Shown here: one piece after another, positions 28,087 through 37,198 of the stretch
Position numbering within the stretch: the first letter of the stretch is position 1
Layout of the letters: each line of letters begins with the position of its first letter
Assembly (NCBI RefSeq): GCF_003384035.1
Contig: NZ_QQAK01000017.1
Span: 62,001-126,000 of the forward strand
Source of the DNA: Sporosarcina sp. BI001-red
GTDB lineage: Bacteria; Bacillota; Bacilli; Bacillales_A; Planococcaceae
DNA length: 64,000 nt
Direction: 5' to 3'
Translations under genes and position numbers: made by a program
The notes under the pieces: model-generated
Database searches by the model: none
Seen by the model: the letters and a program-made list of their open reading frames with translations, nothing else
Told to the model about the DNA's origin: nothing

Positions 28087-28589
28087 ATACACTTGCATTA
28101 CGTTTACTAAAGATTGTTACATTATTGCTAGCCGGACTTTTTGGATTCTTTGTATTTGCAGGAAACTTGATGGACTATAATTCGAACTATGAATTTGTTC
28201 ACCACGTACTTTCGATGGACACAACATTCGAAGGAAACGCACTTATGTGGCGTGCATTTGAAAGTACGACCGTACACACAATTGCTTACTGGGGATTAAT
28301 TATCGCGGAAGCAATCTTTAGTTTGCTTGCTTTCATCGGTGTTTATCATATGTTGAAAAATATTAAGGCACCAGGACGGAAATTCAATCAGTCAAAGACA
28401 TTTGGCTATTATGCATTTATTCTTGGCTTTGCAATTTGGTTCTTTGGCTTCGTTGTTATCGGGAGCGAATGGTTCGCAATGTGGCAATCACAAATCTGGA
28501 ATGGTAAAGAGACTGCAATGGACATTACTTCCGTTTGGATCGGTTTCGCTATTTTACTAGCACTGAAGGATGAAGATTTAGAAGCATGA
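28083..28589 (+). CDS. DUF2165 small integral membrane protein
   Basis: 168 residues with four membrane helices (about 7-28, 68-92, 107-130, 145-162). FVHHVLSMDTTF, NALMWRAFES and FGFVVIGSEWFAMWQS are DUF2165 signatures. Role unknown. Coupled to the DUF4177 gene; a strong terminator follows. Confidence 0.8.
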   Translation: MNTLALRLLKIVTLLLAGLFGFFVFAGNLMDYNSNYEFVHHVLSMDTTFEGNALMWRAFESTTVHTIAYWGLIIAEAIFSLLAFIGVYHMLKNIKAPGRKFNQSKTFGYYAFILGFAIWFFGFVVIGSEWFAMWQSQIWNGKETAMDITSVWIGFAILLALKDEDLEA

Positions 28590-28643
28590 TCAGTGTGATT
28601 CAGAGAATCACGAAGTTCTGAGTGCTAATACTAGAATACAGTG

Positions 28644-28679
28644 AAAGCCTTCGATCGAGCGATCCATCGAAGGCTTTTT
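28644..28679 (+). terminator. Intrinsic terminator after the DUF2165 gene
   Basis: AAAGCCTTCGAT at 28644-28655 pairs with ATCGAAGGCTTT from 28666, followed by more T. Confidence 0.85.
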
Positions 28680-28805
28680 GTGTGAAAAGAGATAACCCTA
28701 AGCCCTAAGGGACGATTTGAAACAAATACGAAAAGGGTGATTAAACATCTAAAGAAAAATGCCGATAATACATTTGGACTAATATACGAAGAGGTGAAAA
28801 GAACT

Positions 28806-30890
28806 ATGAAGAAAATGGGAGTTTTTCAGCGTAATTTGATTTTAACTTTAGTTATCTCAATCTCTGTTCTTGTCATTGCAATTGTTTGGATTAACTATAT
28901 TCGAACACAAGAGAATCTAGAGGTTGAAAAAGAGCAAACAGAAAAGTTAATTGAGGAAAATTTACTGAGCGTTATTGAAAGTTCGGATGTGTCCTATTCA
29001 ATAATCGAACAATCACTTGAAGGTAAAATGGAAGCATTTACGAAGATTCTTCAAGAAGAATATGAAAAAAACCCGAACGTTGAATCATGGGATCTAGAAG
29101 CGTTCAAAAAGCGTTTTGATGGGTTTGATATATTTCTAATTAATGACCAATTTGTTGTTAAATATGCAACGAGAGAAGCTGACATGGGCCTTGACTTAAA
29201 AGAGTTTGGTTTAAAAGATCTTTTGCAACAACGAATGGATGCAGGGGTTTTTGTTACGGATCGGTTAGAAATTAGTGGAGCCACAAAAGAGACAAATAAG
29301 TTTAGCTATACTCCAACACCAGATAAGAAATACATGATTCAGATTGGAGCTACGGCGGATCAGTTTTCAGAATTGATTCAATCGATGGATTTGGAGAATG
29401 TAACGACTGATTTAAAAGAAAAGCATAAGTATGTGAAAGACATCGGAATCTATACGATCGATATCGATGGTGTACCCTCTTATTCTATGAATAAAAAGGA
29501 TGACAAAGGGGAGGCAGCACTTCTACCGGATTCATTGATGAGTAAAGGAAAAAAAGCAATTCAAGAGAATAAAGTAGGCATAGTTAAAGATAGTAAGGGT
29601 GAGTCAGGAACGGTATATAAGTTAATTCCTCAAATCGATTTAGATTCGAATGAGGACAACACATATCGACAATCCCGATTGCTCGTATTATCGTATGATG
29701 GAAATTATTACAACAAGAGATTGCAAGCCAATAACATTACTTCAATCGTGATGGTGATTGGTTCAATCATCGTTTCTGTCTTATTATCCATCGTCATTGG
29801 ACGGCGCGTGTCCAGACCAATCCATGAGTTCAGTCAAGTGATTGATCAGACAGCCAAATTGAATTTCACTAAAAATGAGCATGTAGATAATTTGCTTACG
29901 CGGAAAGATGACTTTGGCGTATTAGCTGAACAATATGAAGAAATGCTCGTATCGGTTCGGGGTGCTTTTGAAAAAGTCATTGACTCATCAGATCAGCTCC
30001 TAGCTATGTCAAGTGAGTTTACAGCCAGTGCAGATGAAACGAAAATTGCGTCTGTTCAAATTTCGGAGTCTGTCCAAGAAATGGCGTACGAAACGGAGAA
30101 CCAAACACAAACGGTACAGCACGCTGTTTCGGATATTGGAACCATTACTCAAGAAGTAGATCGACTTTCTGAGAAAATTAGTAATGTGAACGAACTTGTA
30201 CAACATACCGTGTCCATCTCAACAACCGGGAATGCTCGTGTGCAAGAAACTGAAAAAAGTATGGAGCAAATTAATTCCTATACAAGACAGTCGAAAGAAA
30301 CCGTCATTGAACTTCACGAAAAGTCTTCGAAGATTGAAAATTTCTCAGACTTCATAACATCCATTGCTGCTCAAACCAATCTCTTGGCATTGAATGCGGC
30401 GATTGAATCTGCACGTGCAGGAGAAGCAGGAAAAGGATTTGCAGTCGTTGCCGATGAAGTCCGGAAACTTGCGGTAGAATCGAGTAGTGCTGCAAACCAC
30501 ATCCGTCAACTCATCAGTGAAATCAAACAGGATATTTCACAAACTGTTGACAGCATGACAGATGGTTATGAAGCTGTAAAAAATGGTTCTGCTCTAGTGA
30601 ATGAAGCAGGAGAAGCATTCAGAAGTATTTTACTAGCAGTCCAGTCTGTCTCTGAACAGACGACTGAAGCGACAACGATTTCAACAGAAGTTGAAAACGT
30701 AATGGTGAATTTGCTGAAATCGATTGAGCAGATTTCAGCGCTGTACGAAAAATTGGCTAGCCATTCTGGAGAAATTGCAGCAACGACAGAAGAACAAACT
30801 GCTACAGTTGAAGAAGTCGCTGCCGCTGCCAAGAACCTATCCGACATAGCGGAAGATTTAAAAGGTGAAATCGGAAAGTTCACGGTGTAA
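28806..30890 (+). CDS. Methyl-accepting chemotaxis protein
   Basis: 694 residues. First membrane helix about 9-30, an extracellular Cache-like sensor about 35-315, second helix about 320-342 ([18 protein letters not shown]), HAMP (about 343-395) and a cytoplasmic signalling coil with the hairpin tip [45 protein letters not shown] at 28791 supports ATG 28806 over an upstream in-frame start at 28737. Ligand unknown. A decayed copy of its 5' end lies at 36190-36260. Confidence 0.93.
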   Translation: MKKMGVFQRNLILTLVISISVLVIAIVWINYIRTQENLEVEKEQTEKLIEENLLSVIESSDVSYSIIEQSLEGKMEAFTKILQEEYEKNPNVESWDLEAFKKRFDGFDIFLINDQFVVKYATREADMGLDLKEFGLKDLLQQRMDAGVFVTDRLEISGATKETNKFSYTPTPDKKYMIQIGATADQFSELIQSMDLENVTTDLKEKHKYVKDIGIYTIDIDGVPSYSMNKKDDKGEAALLPDSLMSKGKKAIQENKVGIVKDSKGESGTVYKLIPQIDLDSNEDNTYRQSRLLVLSYDGNYYNKRLQANNITSIVMVIGSIIVSVLLSIVIGRRVSRPIHEFSQVIDQTAKLNFTKNEHVDNLLTRKDDFGVLAEQYEEMLVSVRGAFEKVIDSSDQLLAMSSEFTASADETKIASVQISESVQEMAYETENQTQTVQHAVSDIGTITQEVDRLSEKISNVNELVQHTVSISTTGNARVQETEKSMEQINSYTRQSKETVIELHEKSSKIENFSDFITSIAAQTNLLALNAAIESARAGEAGKGFAVVADEVRKLAVESSSAANHIRQLISEIKQDISQTVDSMTDGYEAVKNGSALVNEAGEAFRSILLAVQSVSEQTTEATTISTEVENVMVNLLKSIEQISALYEKLASHSGEIAATTEEQTATVEEVAAAAKNLSDIAEDLKGEIGKFTV

Positions 30891-30940
30891 CTTGTTGGTA
30901 CCTATCAAGTTATTTTAGAAACTTTCAATTGAAATGTTAA

Positions 30941-30978
30941 GAAGGCAGCCAATCATTCAGTTGGCTGCCTTCTTTTTA
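30941..30978 (+). terminator. Intrinsic terminator after the chemotaxis receptor
   Basis: A 12-base perfect stem (30941-30952 with 30961-30972) followed by TTTT. The same element, degenerate, is found at 36331-36372. Confidence 0.85.
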
Positions 30979-30984
30979 AAATTG

Positions 30985-31310
30985 TTGTTTAAGCAAGATG
31001 TTGCGCATATCCTCACTCTTCTGGATGAAGAGATACCACAATCTTACCCGCCAGAAAATATTACAAATAGCTTCCGCTACCTCATCTGGGATTCCAATTT
31101 CCATAAGAGCATAATTTAATCCATCAATTAGGGCTCCAGCAATAGTTACAACTCTAATAGAAGATGTTACATCCTGTGGGTTAATGAATATGTTTTGTTT
31201 TTAGCACTCACAAAAGTTCCTAAGTCGTATAGCGTTGCTGTTTTAAGCGTTCCAGGACTTCAATTACTTTTGTTTCATTTTTCGTTTACGTCAAGAATGT
31301 CAAATACCTG
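30985..31310 (-). pseudogene. Decayed paralogue of the general stress protein at 36404-36841
   Basis: The minus strand reads ALMEIGIPDEVAEAICN and, after a shift, LAGKIVVSLHPEE then stop. These match ALMENGLPDKEAERYSE and QEGKILVFVHPKK of the intact gene. Its 5' half (near 31200-31310) still shows VIEVLERLKQQRYTT with stops and shifts, and the glycine-rich middle is deleted. Confidence 0.7.
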
Positions 31311-31637
31311 CATGTACTATTATTCAGTTAATTCACTACGAAAATACATTTAAAATGAGTATAGATCAGAAAAGGAAAGACGATTGCCTAATAGCAGTGC
31401 ATTCATAATCACAAGCACCTAAAATTAAACGTTAAAACATTGATACAACACGCTTTTGGTGTCTTAGGATCCACCAGTTGTATTAGAGTATAAAGATTGA
31501 CAGCTGTGTCAATCGGGAGTAAAATTCATTAGCAGCCACAAAAAAGGCTATTAAAAATTAACATTTTTCTGATTTTAAACCTAATATTCAGAGCTCTTAT
31601 AGATTCACATTAAAATAGTTGAAAGGTTGGTGCGAAA
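31311..31637. other. Gene-free AT-rich stretch upstream of the LTA synthase gene
   Basis: No ORF or RNA gene is seen. A small hairpin (ATTGACA GCTG TGTCAAT, about 31497-31514) lies about 120 bases before the ltaS-like start. The promoter could not be placed with confidence. Confidence 0.4.
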
Positions 31638-33590
31638 ATGAAAAGTCTGATCAATAAAAAAGGGAATCTTTTGAACAGCTTTTTAGGGATATATTTAGTA
31701 GCGGTTTTAATGTTATGGATTAAAACATATATCACTCAAACATCACAATTTGAATTAGGGGCAGAAGGACCTCTACAACAATTCCTTTTACTACTCAATC
31801 CACTAGGTTCAGCATTACTATTTCTAGGAATTTCGTTTTTATTTAGAGGAAAGAAAAAATACACATCACTACTCGTAGTGTACACGCTTATGTCTATTCT
31901 TTTATATGCCAACGTTGTGTACTACCGATTCTTTAGTGATTTCATTACATTACCTACTATTTACCAAACTCAGAACTTCGGAGATTTAGGTGGAAGTATC
32001 CTTACGTTACTAAAGCCTTTTGATATTTTGTTCTTTGTGGATGTATTTGTAATGTTTTACTTACGATTCTCAAGAAAAGTACAAAAACAAACAAATCGTA
32101 TTGGATATAAAAAACCAATAGCAATTATTGCTGTTGCATTAGTCGTGTCAATCATAAATTTAGGGCTTGCTGAAGCGAGTCGTCCGCAACTATTAACACG
32201 TGGTTTTGACAGAAACTACATTGTGAAATATCTTGGAATGTATAACTATTCGATTTATGACTCAGTAGAATCGATGAAGGCATCCTCACAAAGAGCTTTA
32301 GCAGATAGTAGTGATATTTCAGAAGTTCTTAACTATACTCAATCTAACTACGCGGAACCAAATGCAAAATACTTTGGTAAAGCAAAAGGAATGAATGTCA
32401 TCTATTTACATTTAGAATCATTCCAAAACTTCCTGATTGACTACAAATTAAACGGTGAAGAAGTTACACCATTTTTAAATTCATTAACAAAAGATAAGAA
32501 TACAGCATACTTTGATAACTTCTTCCATCAAACAGGGCAAGGTAAAACATCTGATGCGGAATTTATGCTGGAAAATTCTATTTTTGGATTACCACAAGGA
32601 TCTGCATTTATTACAAAAGCGCAAAATACGTACCAAGCAGCTCCAAGCATTTTGAAAGATTATGGATATTCATCAGCTGTCTTCCACGGTAATAAAGGTA
32701 GCTTCTGGAATCGAAATGAAGTTTACAAATCATTTGGATTCGATCATTTCTATGATGCGAGTTATTATGACACGAGTTCTCCAGAAGACATGGCTGAATA
32801 CGGTTTGTTAGATAAACCATTCTATGACCAATCTAAAAGTCTCTTGAGCTCGTTACCACAACCTTTTTATACGAAATTTATTACAGTCGGAAACCACTTT
32901 CCATATGCGATGAATCAAGATCTAGTTACCATTAATAAAGCTGAAACTGGAGATTCAAGTGTTGACGACTATTTCCAAACAGCGCGTTATACAGATGAAG
33001 CCATCAAACAGGCTTTCGATCAATTAAAAGAACAAGGCTTATATGATAATTCGATGATTGTTCTTTATGGTGACCATTATGGTATTTCGCATAATCATAA
33101 TAAAGCGATGGCAAAAGTTATGGGAGAAGAAATCACACCATATGAAGGTGCCAATTTACAACGCGTTCCTTTATTCATTCATGTTCCAGGGATGAAGGGG
33201 GGAGTCAGCCATACTTATGGTGGCCAAACAGACCTTCTTCCGACCTTGTTGCATCTATTAGGAATTGATACCAAGGAATATGTTCAATTCGGTTCAGATT
33301 TGTTATCAGATGAACATAATGAAATTGTTCCATTTAGAAATGGTGATTTTGTTAGCCCTGACATCGATTCAATTAATGAAAAATATTATGATAATAAAAC
33401 AGGTTTACCACTCGATGATAGTCAATTAGAGGACGCGAAGAAGATTAAAAAAGAAGTGAACCTTAAATTGCAGCTTTCGGATAAAGTCGTGAATGGTGAC
33501 TTATTAAGATTCTATACACCAAAAGGTTTTACTCCAGTGGATCCTACTCAGTACAATTACACGAAAGATGAGGATGGAAAAGCTAAGTAA
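31638..33590 (+). CDS. ltaS: Lipoteichoic-acid-synthase-family protein
   Basis: 650 residues. Five N-terminal membrane helices (within about 1-170), then an extracellular sulfatase-fold domain: HLESFQNFLI (metal Glu), GQGKTSDAEFMLENS (nucleophile Thr), FHGNKGSFWNR, VGNHFPY and YGDHYGISHNHN (metal Asp/His). It polymerises glycerol-phosphate from phosphatidylglycerol onto a glycolipid. Whether it is the main synthase or an LtaS paralogue (primase or stress type) cannot be told. A hairpin (33724-33767) lies downstream. Confidence 0.92.
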   Translation: MKSLINKKGNLLNSFLGIYLVAVLMLWIKTYITQTSQFELGAEGPLQQFLLLLNPLGSALLFLGISFLFRGKKKYTSLLVVYTLMSILLYANVVYYRFFSDFITLPTIYQTQNFGDLGGSILTLLKPFDILFFVDVFVMFYLRFSRKVQKQTNRIGYKKPIAIIAVALVVSIINLGLAEASRPQLLTRGFDRNYIVKYLGMYNYSIYDSVESMKASSQRALADSSDISEVLNYTQSNYAEPNAKYFGKAKGMNVIYLHLESFQNFLIDYKLNGEEVTPFLNSLTKDKNTAYFDNFFHQTGQGKTSDAEFMLENSIFGLPQGSAFITKAQNTYQAAPSILKDYGYSSAVFHGNKGSFWNRNEVYKSFGFDHFYDASYYDTSSPEDMAEYGLLDKPFYDQSKSLLSSLPQPFYTKFITVGNHFPYAMNQDLVTINKAETGDSSVDDYFQTARYTDEAIKQAFDQLKEQGLYDNSMIVLYGDHYGISHNHNKAMAKVMGEEITPYEGANLQRVPLFIHVPGMKGGVSHTYGGQTDLLPTLLHLLGIDTKEYVQFGSDLLSDEHNEIVPFRNGDFVSPDIDSINEKYYDNKTGLPLDDSQLEDAKKIKKEVNLKLQLSDKVVNGDLLRFYTPKGFTPVDPTQYNYTKDEDGKAK

Positions 33591-34163
33591 TGGTTGAAGT
33601 TATTTTGGTTTACCTGTGTCAGAAACAACGACCAGCAATTCGGTCAATTATTTAAAAACACAATGTGGAAGGTTAAGTAGTAGAGTTTTAGAACTTGGAT
33701 TCGGCCTTTCTATAGCAAGAAGTTAAACGGTATTGTACAAGAGGAGACTCTTGCGCAATACCGTTTATTTAATTATAGGGTTTTTATGAGTTTTGACGGA
33801 GAAAAAGGGTATACATTAATTACTGTAAAAGAAAGTTAATCAGTCAGGGTCGCTTTTCATGAACTAGTTGAGAAACCTTAAAAGATTTTTTAAAACTTGT
33901 GTATGTCTCTACTTTGAATGAGTAAAATGCATGAATAGTTATTGAATAAGGGACTTGCTGAAAGCTGCATATCAATTGCCTCTCACTCAATCGTCGGAGT
34001 TTCCATAGTAATACATTGCAGCTGATTGCTTACGCAAAAACATTTTAGAGACAAGAAACGAATCTTTGGATCAAATTGAATTTGTTCATTATCCATTGCA
34101 AAATAACTGTTATTGACCGATGTAATATTTGAATAGTTCGATACAAAAAGAGGAGGAAGTTAA
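33591..34163. other. Gene-free stretch with a hairpin terminator (33724-33767)
   Basis: AAACGGTATTG near 33724 pairs with CAATACCGTTT ending near 33767, with an inner AAGAG/CTCTT stem, then T-rich DNA; probably a terminator. A short run ELGFGLSIA near 33689 resembles the ATP-binding box of histidine kinases but is isolated. The rest shows no recognised features. Confidence 0.5.
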
Positions 34164-34742
34164 ATGAAAATCACACCGAATCCAGCTGCTTTTAAAAATC
34201 ATCAAACGCAAATGCAAAAGCCTGACAAAGAAAAAGAGGATACTGTGAAGAAAAGTGACTCAAATGCAAACAAACAAGTCGATCAGTATATACCGTCGCA
34301 ACAGGAAAAAAGTGTTGCATATGAGAAGCCAACGACCAAAGCGGATATACCCACGATTGAGCGCCTAAAAGCAGAAAGTGAGAAGGCTCATGAAAACCTG
34401 ATGAACTTAGTTCGACAGCTCCTGCAAAAACAAGGGATTAGTATGGAAGATGCAGTAAGTGGGAAAAAAGAAGTCGTTGTAGATGAGCAAGTACGTTTGG
34501 AAGCTCAAGCGGCAATTGGAGAAGGCGGAGATTTAAGCGCTGAAAAGGTAAGTGACCGCATTGTGGAGTTTGCTAACGCCATTTCTGGAGGAGACAAAAG
34601 TAAATTCGACCTGCTAAAGAATGCAATTGAAGAAGGATTTAATGAAGCGAAGAAAGCACTTGGAGGTAAGCTACCGGAAATTTCACAAAAAACGTATGAT
34701 CTAGTAATGGACAAGCTGAACCAATGGAAGGAAGAAGTGTAA
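34164..34742 (+). CDS. Hypothetical protein, DUF5610-like C-terminus
   Basis: 192 residues, soluble. The first 75 residues are polar and Lys/Gln-rich, probably disordered. The C-terminal half (SAEKVSDRIVEFANAISGGDKSKFDLLKNAIEEGFNEAKKALG...TYDLVMDKLNQWKEE) resembles DUF5610, known mainly from hydrogenase-4-component-G-annotated and flagellar-neighbourhood proteins. AGGAGGAAG precedes ATG 34164. No operon partners. Function unknown. Confidence 0.6.
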   Translation: MKITPNPAAFKNHQTQMQKPDKEKEDTVKKSDSNANKQVDQYIPSQQEKSVAYEKPTTKADIPTIERLKAESEKAHENLMNLVRQLLQKQGISMEDAVSGKKEVVVDEQVRLEAQAAIGEGGDLSAEKVSDRIVEFANAISGGDKSKFDLLKNAIEEGFNEAKKALGGKLPEISQKTYDLVMDKLNQWKEEV

Positions 34743-34790
34743 AACTTACATCTGGGTGGGGTTCGGGGCGCAAGTGCATCAAATTTTAAT

Positions 34791-34820
34791 TCCTCTCATA
34801 GGTATAAAACTCTTTTCATA
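34791..34820 (+). repeat. Possible two-unit copy of the 20-bp-phased TCATA repeat
   Basis: TCCTCTCATA at 34791-34800 and TCTTTTCATA at 34811-34820 are exactly 20 bases apart. With only two units this may be chance. Confidence 0.25.
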
Positions 34821-34865
34821 AAAACAGAAAATAAGTAAATACTGTTTGAGAGGAGGCGAAATAAT

Positions 34866-35057
34866 TTGCAAACCGATAAAAAGTACACGGTAGCTGGTAC
34901 CGATATTGACGAAGTGAAGCGACAGAACGCCAATTCTGGACTCACGTACAATGAACTTAACGCGCTGATTGCCAAAACGGGCGGTAAGGGATCGGCACAG
35001 TATAGCGACACAGATCCTGTGCAAGTAAAAAAAGAGATTCAGGGAGGAGTGGAGTAG
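34866..35057 (+). CDS. Small protein, possible gamma-type acid-soluble spore protein
   Basis: 63 residues. AGGAGGCG at 34851-34858 fits a TTG start at 34866. AGTDIDEVKRQNANSGLTYNELNALIAKTGGKGSAQYSDTDPVQVKKEI has the AGT-x2-xEVKRQNA and TDxxxVKK halves seen in gamma-type (SspE-like) spore proteins, though it is short and low in Gln. If correct, it is an amino-acid reserve made in the forespore. A strong bidirectional hairpin (35161-35194) follows. Confidence 0.5.
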   Translation: MQTDKKYTVAGTDIDEVKRQNANSGLTYNELNALIAKTGGKGSAQYSDTDPVQVKKEIQGGVE

Positions 35058-35160
35058 AAGGTGTAAGAACCTTTCCCGATTTTTTAACAGACAGGTTTCG
35101 TTCGCATACGAGTAACTTTCACCTTTGAATGATGCATATGCACCACACCAAATGAAATAA

Positions 35161-35194
35161 AAATGGATCAGGCATGATGCCTGATCCATTTTTT
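35161..35194. terminator. Bidirectional terminator between SASP-like and SDR genes
   Basis: AAATGGATCAGGCAT at 35161-35175 pairs with ATGCCTGATCCATTT from 35177, with T-run on the plus side and matching A-run on the other side. Confidence 0.8.
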
Positions 35195-35220
35195 ATATAA
35201 GCGTATTGAATTTTGCGGAA

Positions 35221-35994
35221 TTACTGTTGCATTTTACCAGCAGTATACCCGCCATCAACTGCAAGTGTTACACCGCTAATTGAGCTAGCAAGGTCTGAGC
35301 ATAGGAATACAACAGCATTTGCTTGATCTTCGGCTGTTGTCATTTTACCAGCTGGAAGAGAATTGAGTACACCTTGGTACTGTTCTGGTGATGTTTTTGA
35401 CCAATATTCAATTGCAGGTGTAATGGTAGCCCCTGGTGCAATAGAATTAATGGTAATGCCTTTTTGACCATATTCAAGCGCAACTGATTTGGTTATACCA
35501 GCAATTGCGTGTTTAGATGCTGTATATGGAGCCATGTTTGGTGAACCTTCAATACCAGCACTTGATGCCGTATTGACAATCGCACCGCCGCCAGTTTTCA
35601 GCATTGCGTTGATTTGGTGCTTAATGCAATAAAAAGTACCATAAAGATTTACTTTTAGTGTGATATCCCAATCCGTAGAATCCAATTCTCCAATTGGCAC
35701 AAGACCTTTGTTAATACCTGCGTTGTTATGCGCAAAGTCAAGCTTGCCAAACGTTTCAACGGTTTTATTAACAAGTGCGATTACTTGTTCTTCATCACTT
35801 ACATCACATTTTAAAAATACTGCTTCGCCGCCGTTGTCTTTGATGATTTGGACAGTTTCTTGTCCCGCTTCTACATTTACGTCAGAAACCATTACCTTTG
35901 CGCCTGCTTTTGCTAATGCAACTGCTGATGCTCTACCGATACCTGACCCCGATGCTGTGACTAAACCTGCTTTACCTTCCATAATTCCTACCAT
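35221..35994 (-). CDS. Short-chain dehydrogenase/reductase
   Basis: About 257 residues. Rossmann TASGSGIGRASAVALAKAGAKV, the DVNVEAG acidic strand (Asp in place of a basic residue favours NAD), NNAG, catalytic Ser in NTASSAG, YTASKHA (Tyr/Lys), and C-terminal SISGVTLAVDGGYTAG. AAAGGAG lies nine bases before ATG 35994; a GTG at 36003 is closer but poorly spaced. Substrate unknown; the glucose-1-dehydrogenase/3-oxoacyl reductase-like subgroup is possible. Confidence 0.88.
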   Translation of the reverse strand: MVGIMEGKAGLVTASGSGIGRASAVALAKAGAKVMVSDVNVEAGQETVQIIKDNGGEAVFLKCDVSDEEQVIALVNKTVETFGKLDFAHNNAGINKGLVPIGELDSTDWDITLKVNLYGTFYCIKHQINAMLKTGGGAIVNTASSAGIEGSPNMAPYTASKHAIAGITKSVALEYGQKGITINSIAPGATITPAIEYWSKTSPEQYQGVLNSLPAGKMTTAEDQANAVVFLCSDLASSISGVTLAVDGGYTAGKMQQ

Positions 35995-36189
35995 AAAAAC
36001 CACTCCTTTTTTGTAGATACACTTATTAGTTTACACTTAAATTAGTATTTCACAATTAAACTAACTCACTCATGAAATAAAAAAATCATCAGTATTATTT
36101 GTTTATACGTGTCCTAAATAACGAACTTATTGCACATCATAATTTCAATAACGAAAAGTCGAAACACCATAACTTTCATCCACTGCCCG

Positions 36190-36400
36190 TTACGGTTATT
36201 GCAATTATTTCGATTACCTATATCCGAACACATGAGAACCTAGAGGGCGAAAATGAATAATCTGAAAGGTCGCTGTGTCACTCACGGATCATCATCAAGT
36301 TACTTCAGAAACAATCAATTGAGAAGTTGAAAAGGGAGCCAATGGTTAAATATGGCTGCCTTCTTTTTAAAAGCGGTAGATAGACAAGAAATTGAATCCA
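36190..36400 (+). pseudogene. Deletion remnant of a chemotaxis receptor gene
   Basis: 36195-36255 reads VIAIISITYIRTHENLEGENE then stop, matching [21 protein letters not shown] near the start of the receptor at 28806. From about 36290 the sequence matches the DNA after that receptor's stop, including the terminator (36331-36372). The roughly 2 kb between has been deleted. Confidence 0.75.
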
Positions 36401-36403
36401 TTC

Positions 36404-36841
36404 TCACTTTTTAGGATGAACAAACACAAGAATTTTACCTTCTTGAACGTCTTCAGAATAGCGTTCGGCTTCCTTATCAGGGAGTCCGTTTTCCATCAGC
36501 GCATGCTTCAATCCACCAGCACCAGATCTGGCCCCTACTACGGCTCCTCCAATTGTTGAAAGAATAGGACCTGCAGCTAACAAGGCACCGAGACCAGGAA
36601 CTACTACTGCGGATATCCCTGCGATCACGCCCGCTATACCAATTGTTCCACCAGTTACAGCACCAGCAATCGCTCCGTCCTTAGTAGAAGGTGTTACTGT
36701 TTGTGTGATCTCAGGCAGATTTTTTGTCTTTTTAGCAATCACTGAAATTTCATCGGTCGTGTAGCCTTGCTCTTTTAATCGCTCAATAATTTCAACTACT
36801 TGTTGTTCGTTCTCATATACGTCAATCACATGATTTTTCAT
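36404..36841 (-). CDS. General-stress-17M/YflT-like protein with glycine-zipper segment
   Basis: 145 residues. N-terminal YflT-like domain (VIDVYENEQQVVEIIERLKEQGYTTDEISVIAKK), then a Gly/Ala-rich hydrophobic stretch (about 54-110) that may insert in or lie on a membrane, then GLKHALMENGLPDKEAERYSEDVQEGKILVFVHP. Family members are often sigma-B-controlled in Bacillus; no sigma-B promoter was identified here. A paralogue at 30985-31310 is decayed. Confidence 0.78.
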   Translation of the reverse strand: MKNHVIDVYENEQQVVEIIERLKEQGYTTDEISVIAKKTKNLPEITQTVTPSTKDGAIAGAVTGGTIGIAGVIAGISAVVVPGLGALLAAGPILSTIGGAVVGARSGAGGLKHALMENGLPDKEAERYSEDVQEGKILVFVHPKK

Positions 36842-36983
36842 TGAAAATTACCTCCAGTTTGCTTTAACCATGCATTCTATACCCGTTCCGCCTTCAACTA
36901 AAAACAAGAAAATTGAATCTAGTGCTATCTGTTCATGGTGAAGAACCAAAGGTATGATAGTATTTAAATTATAAAATAACTGA

Positions 36984-37060
36984 ATAGGCAAACCTAAAGA
37001 AATTTAGGGACGCAAAGCTATAGGGACTAAGGTGTATCACTATGTCTGCCAGTTGCCGAA
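36984..37060 (+). ncRNA. Cyclic-di-GMP-I (GEMM-I) riboswitch
   Basis: Hallmark segments in order: GGCAAACC (36987-36994), a stem CCTAAA-GAAA-TTTAGG with a GNRA tetraloop (36993-37008), GACGCAAAGC (37010-37019), a second variable stem, and GCCAGTTGCCGA (37048-37059). This is the c-di-GMP-I aptamer pattern. An intrinsic terminator (37131-37157) lies between it and the M60 peptidase gene, so ligand binding should switch that gene's transcription. Confidence 0.88.
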
Positions 37061-37130
37061 GAGTACACACTACTTTTTGTTTAGTAAAGTTGACGAACTG
37101 CTACTTGTTTTTTTGACTTTATTTAATCCG

Positions 37131-37157
37131 AAGCTACTCTTTTTGAGTAGCTTTTTT
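37131..37157 (+). terminator. Riboswitch-linked terminator before the M60 gene
   Basis: AAGCTACTC at 37131-37139 pairs with GAGTAGCTT at 37145-37153, then T-run. It is about 70 bases downstream of the aptamer and 40 bases before the start codon. The direction of control (on or off) cannot be read by eye. Confidence 0.8.
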
Positions 37158-37198
37158 GTGCGCTCGGTAGGAAATATATTCATGGGGAGGAAATACAT

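Noticed and set aside
33680..33730. Histidine kinase remnant (ELGFGLSIA)
   Set aside because: A single nine-residue match with stops on both sides is too little to call a gene.
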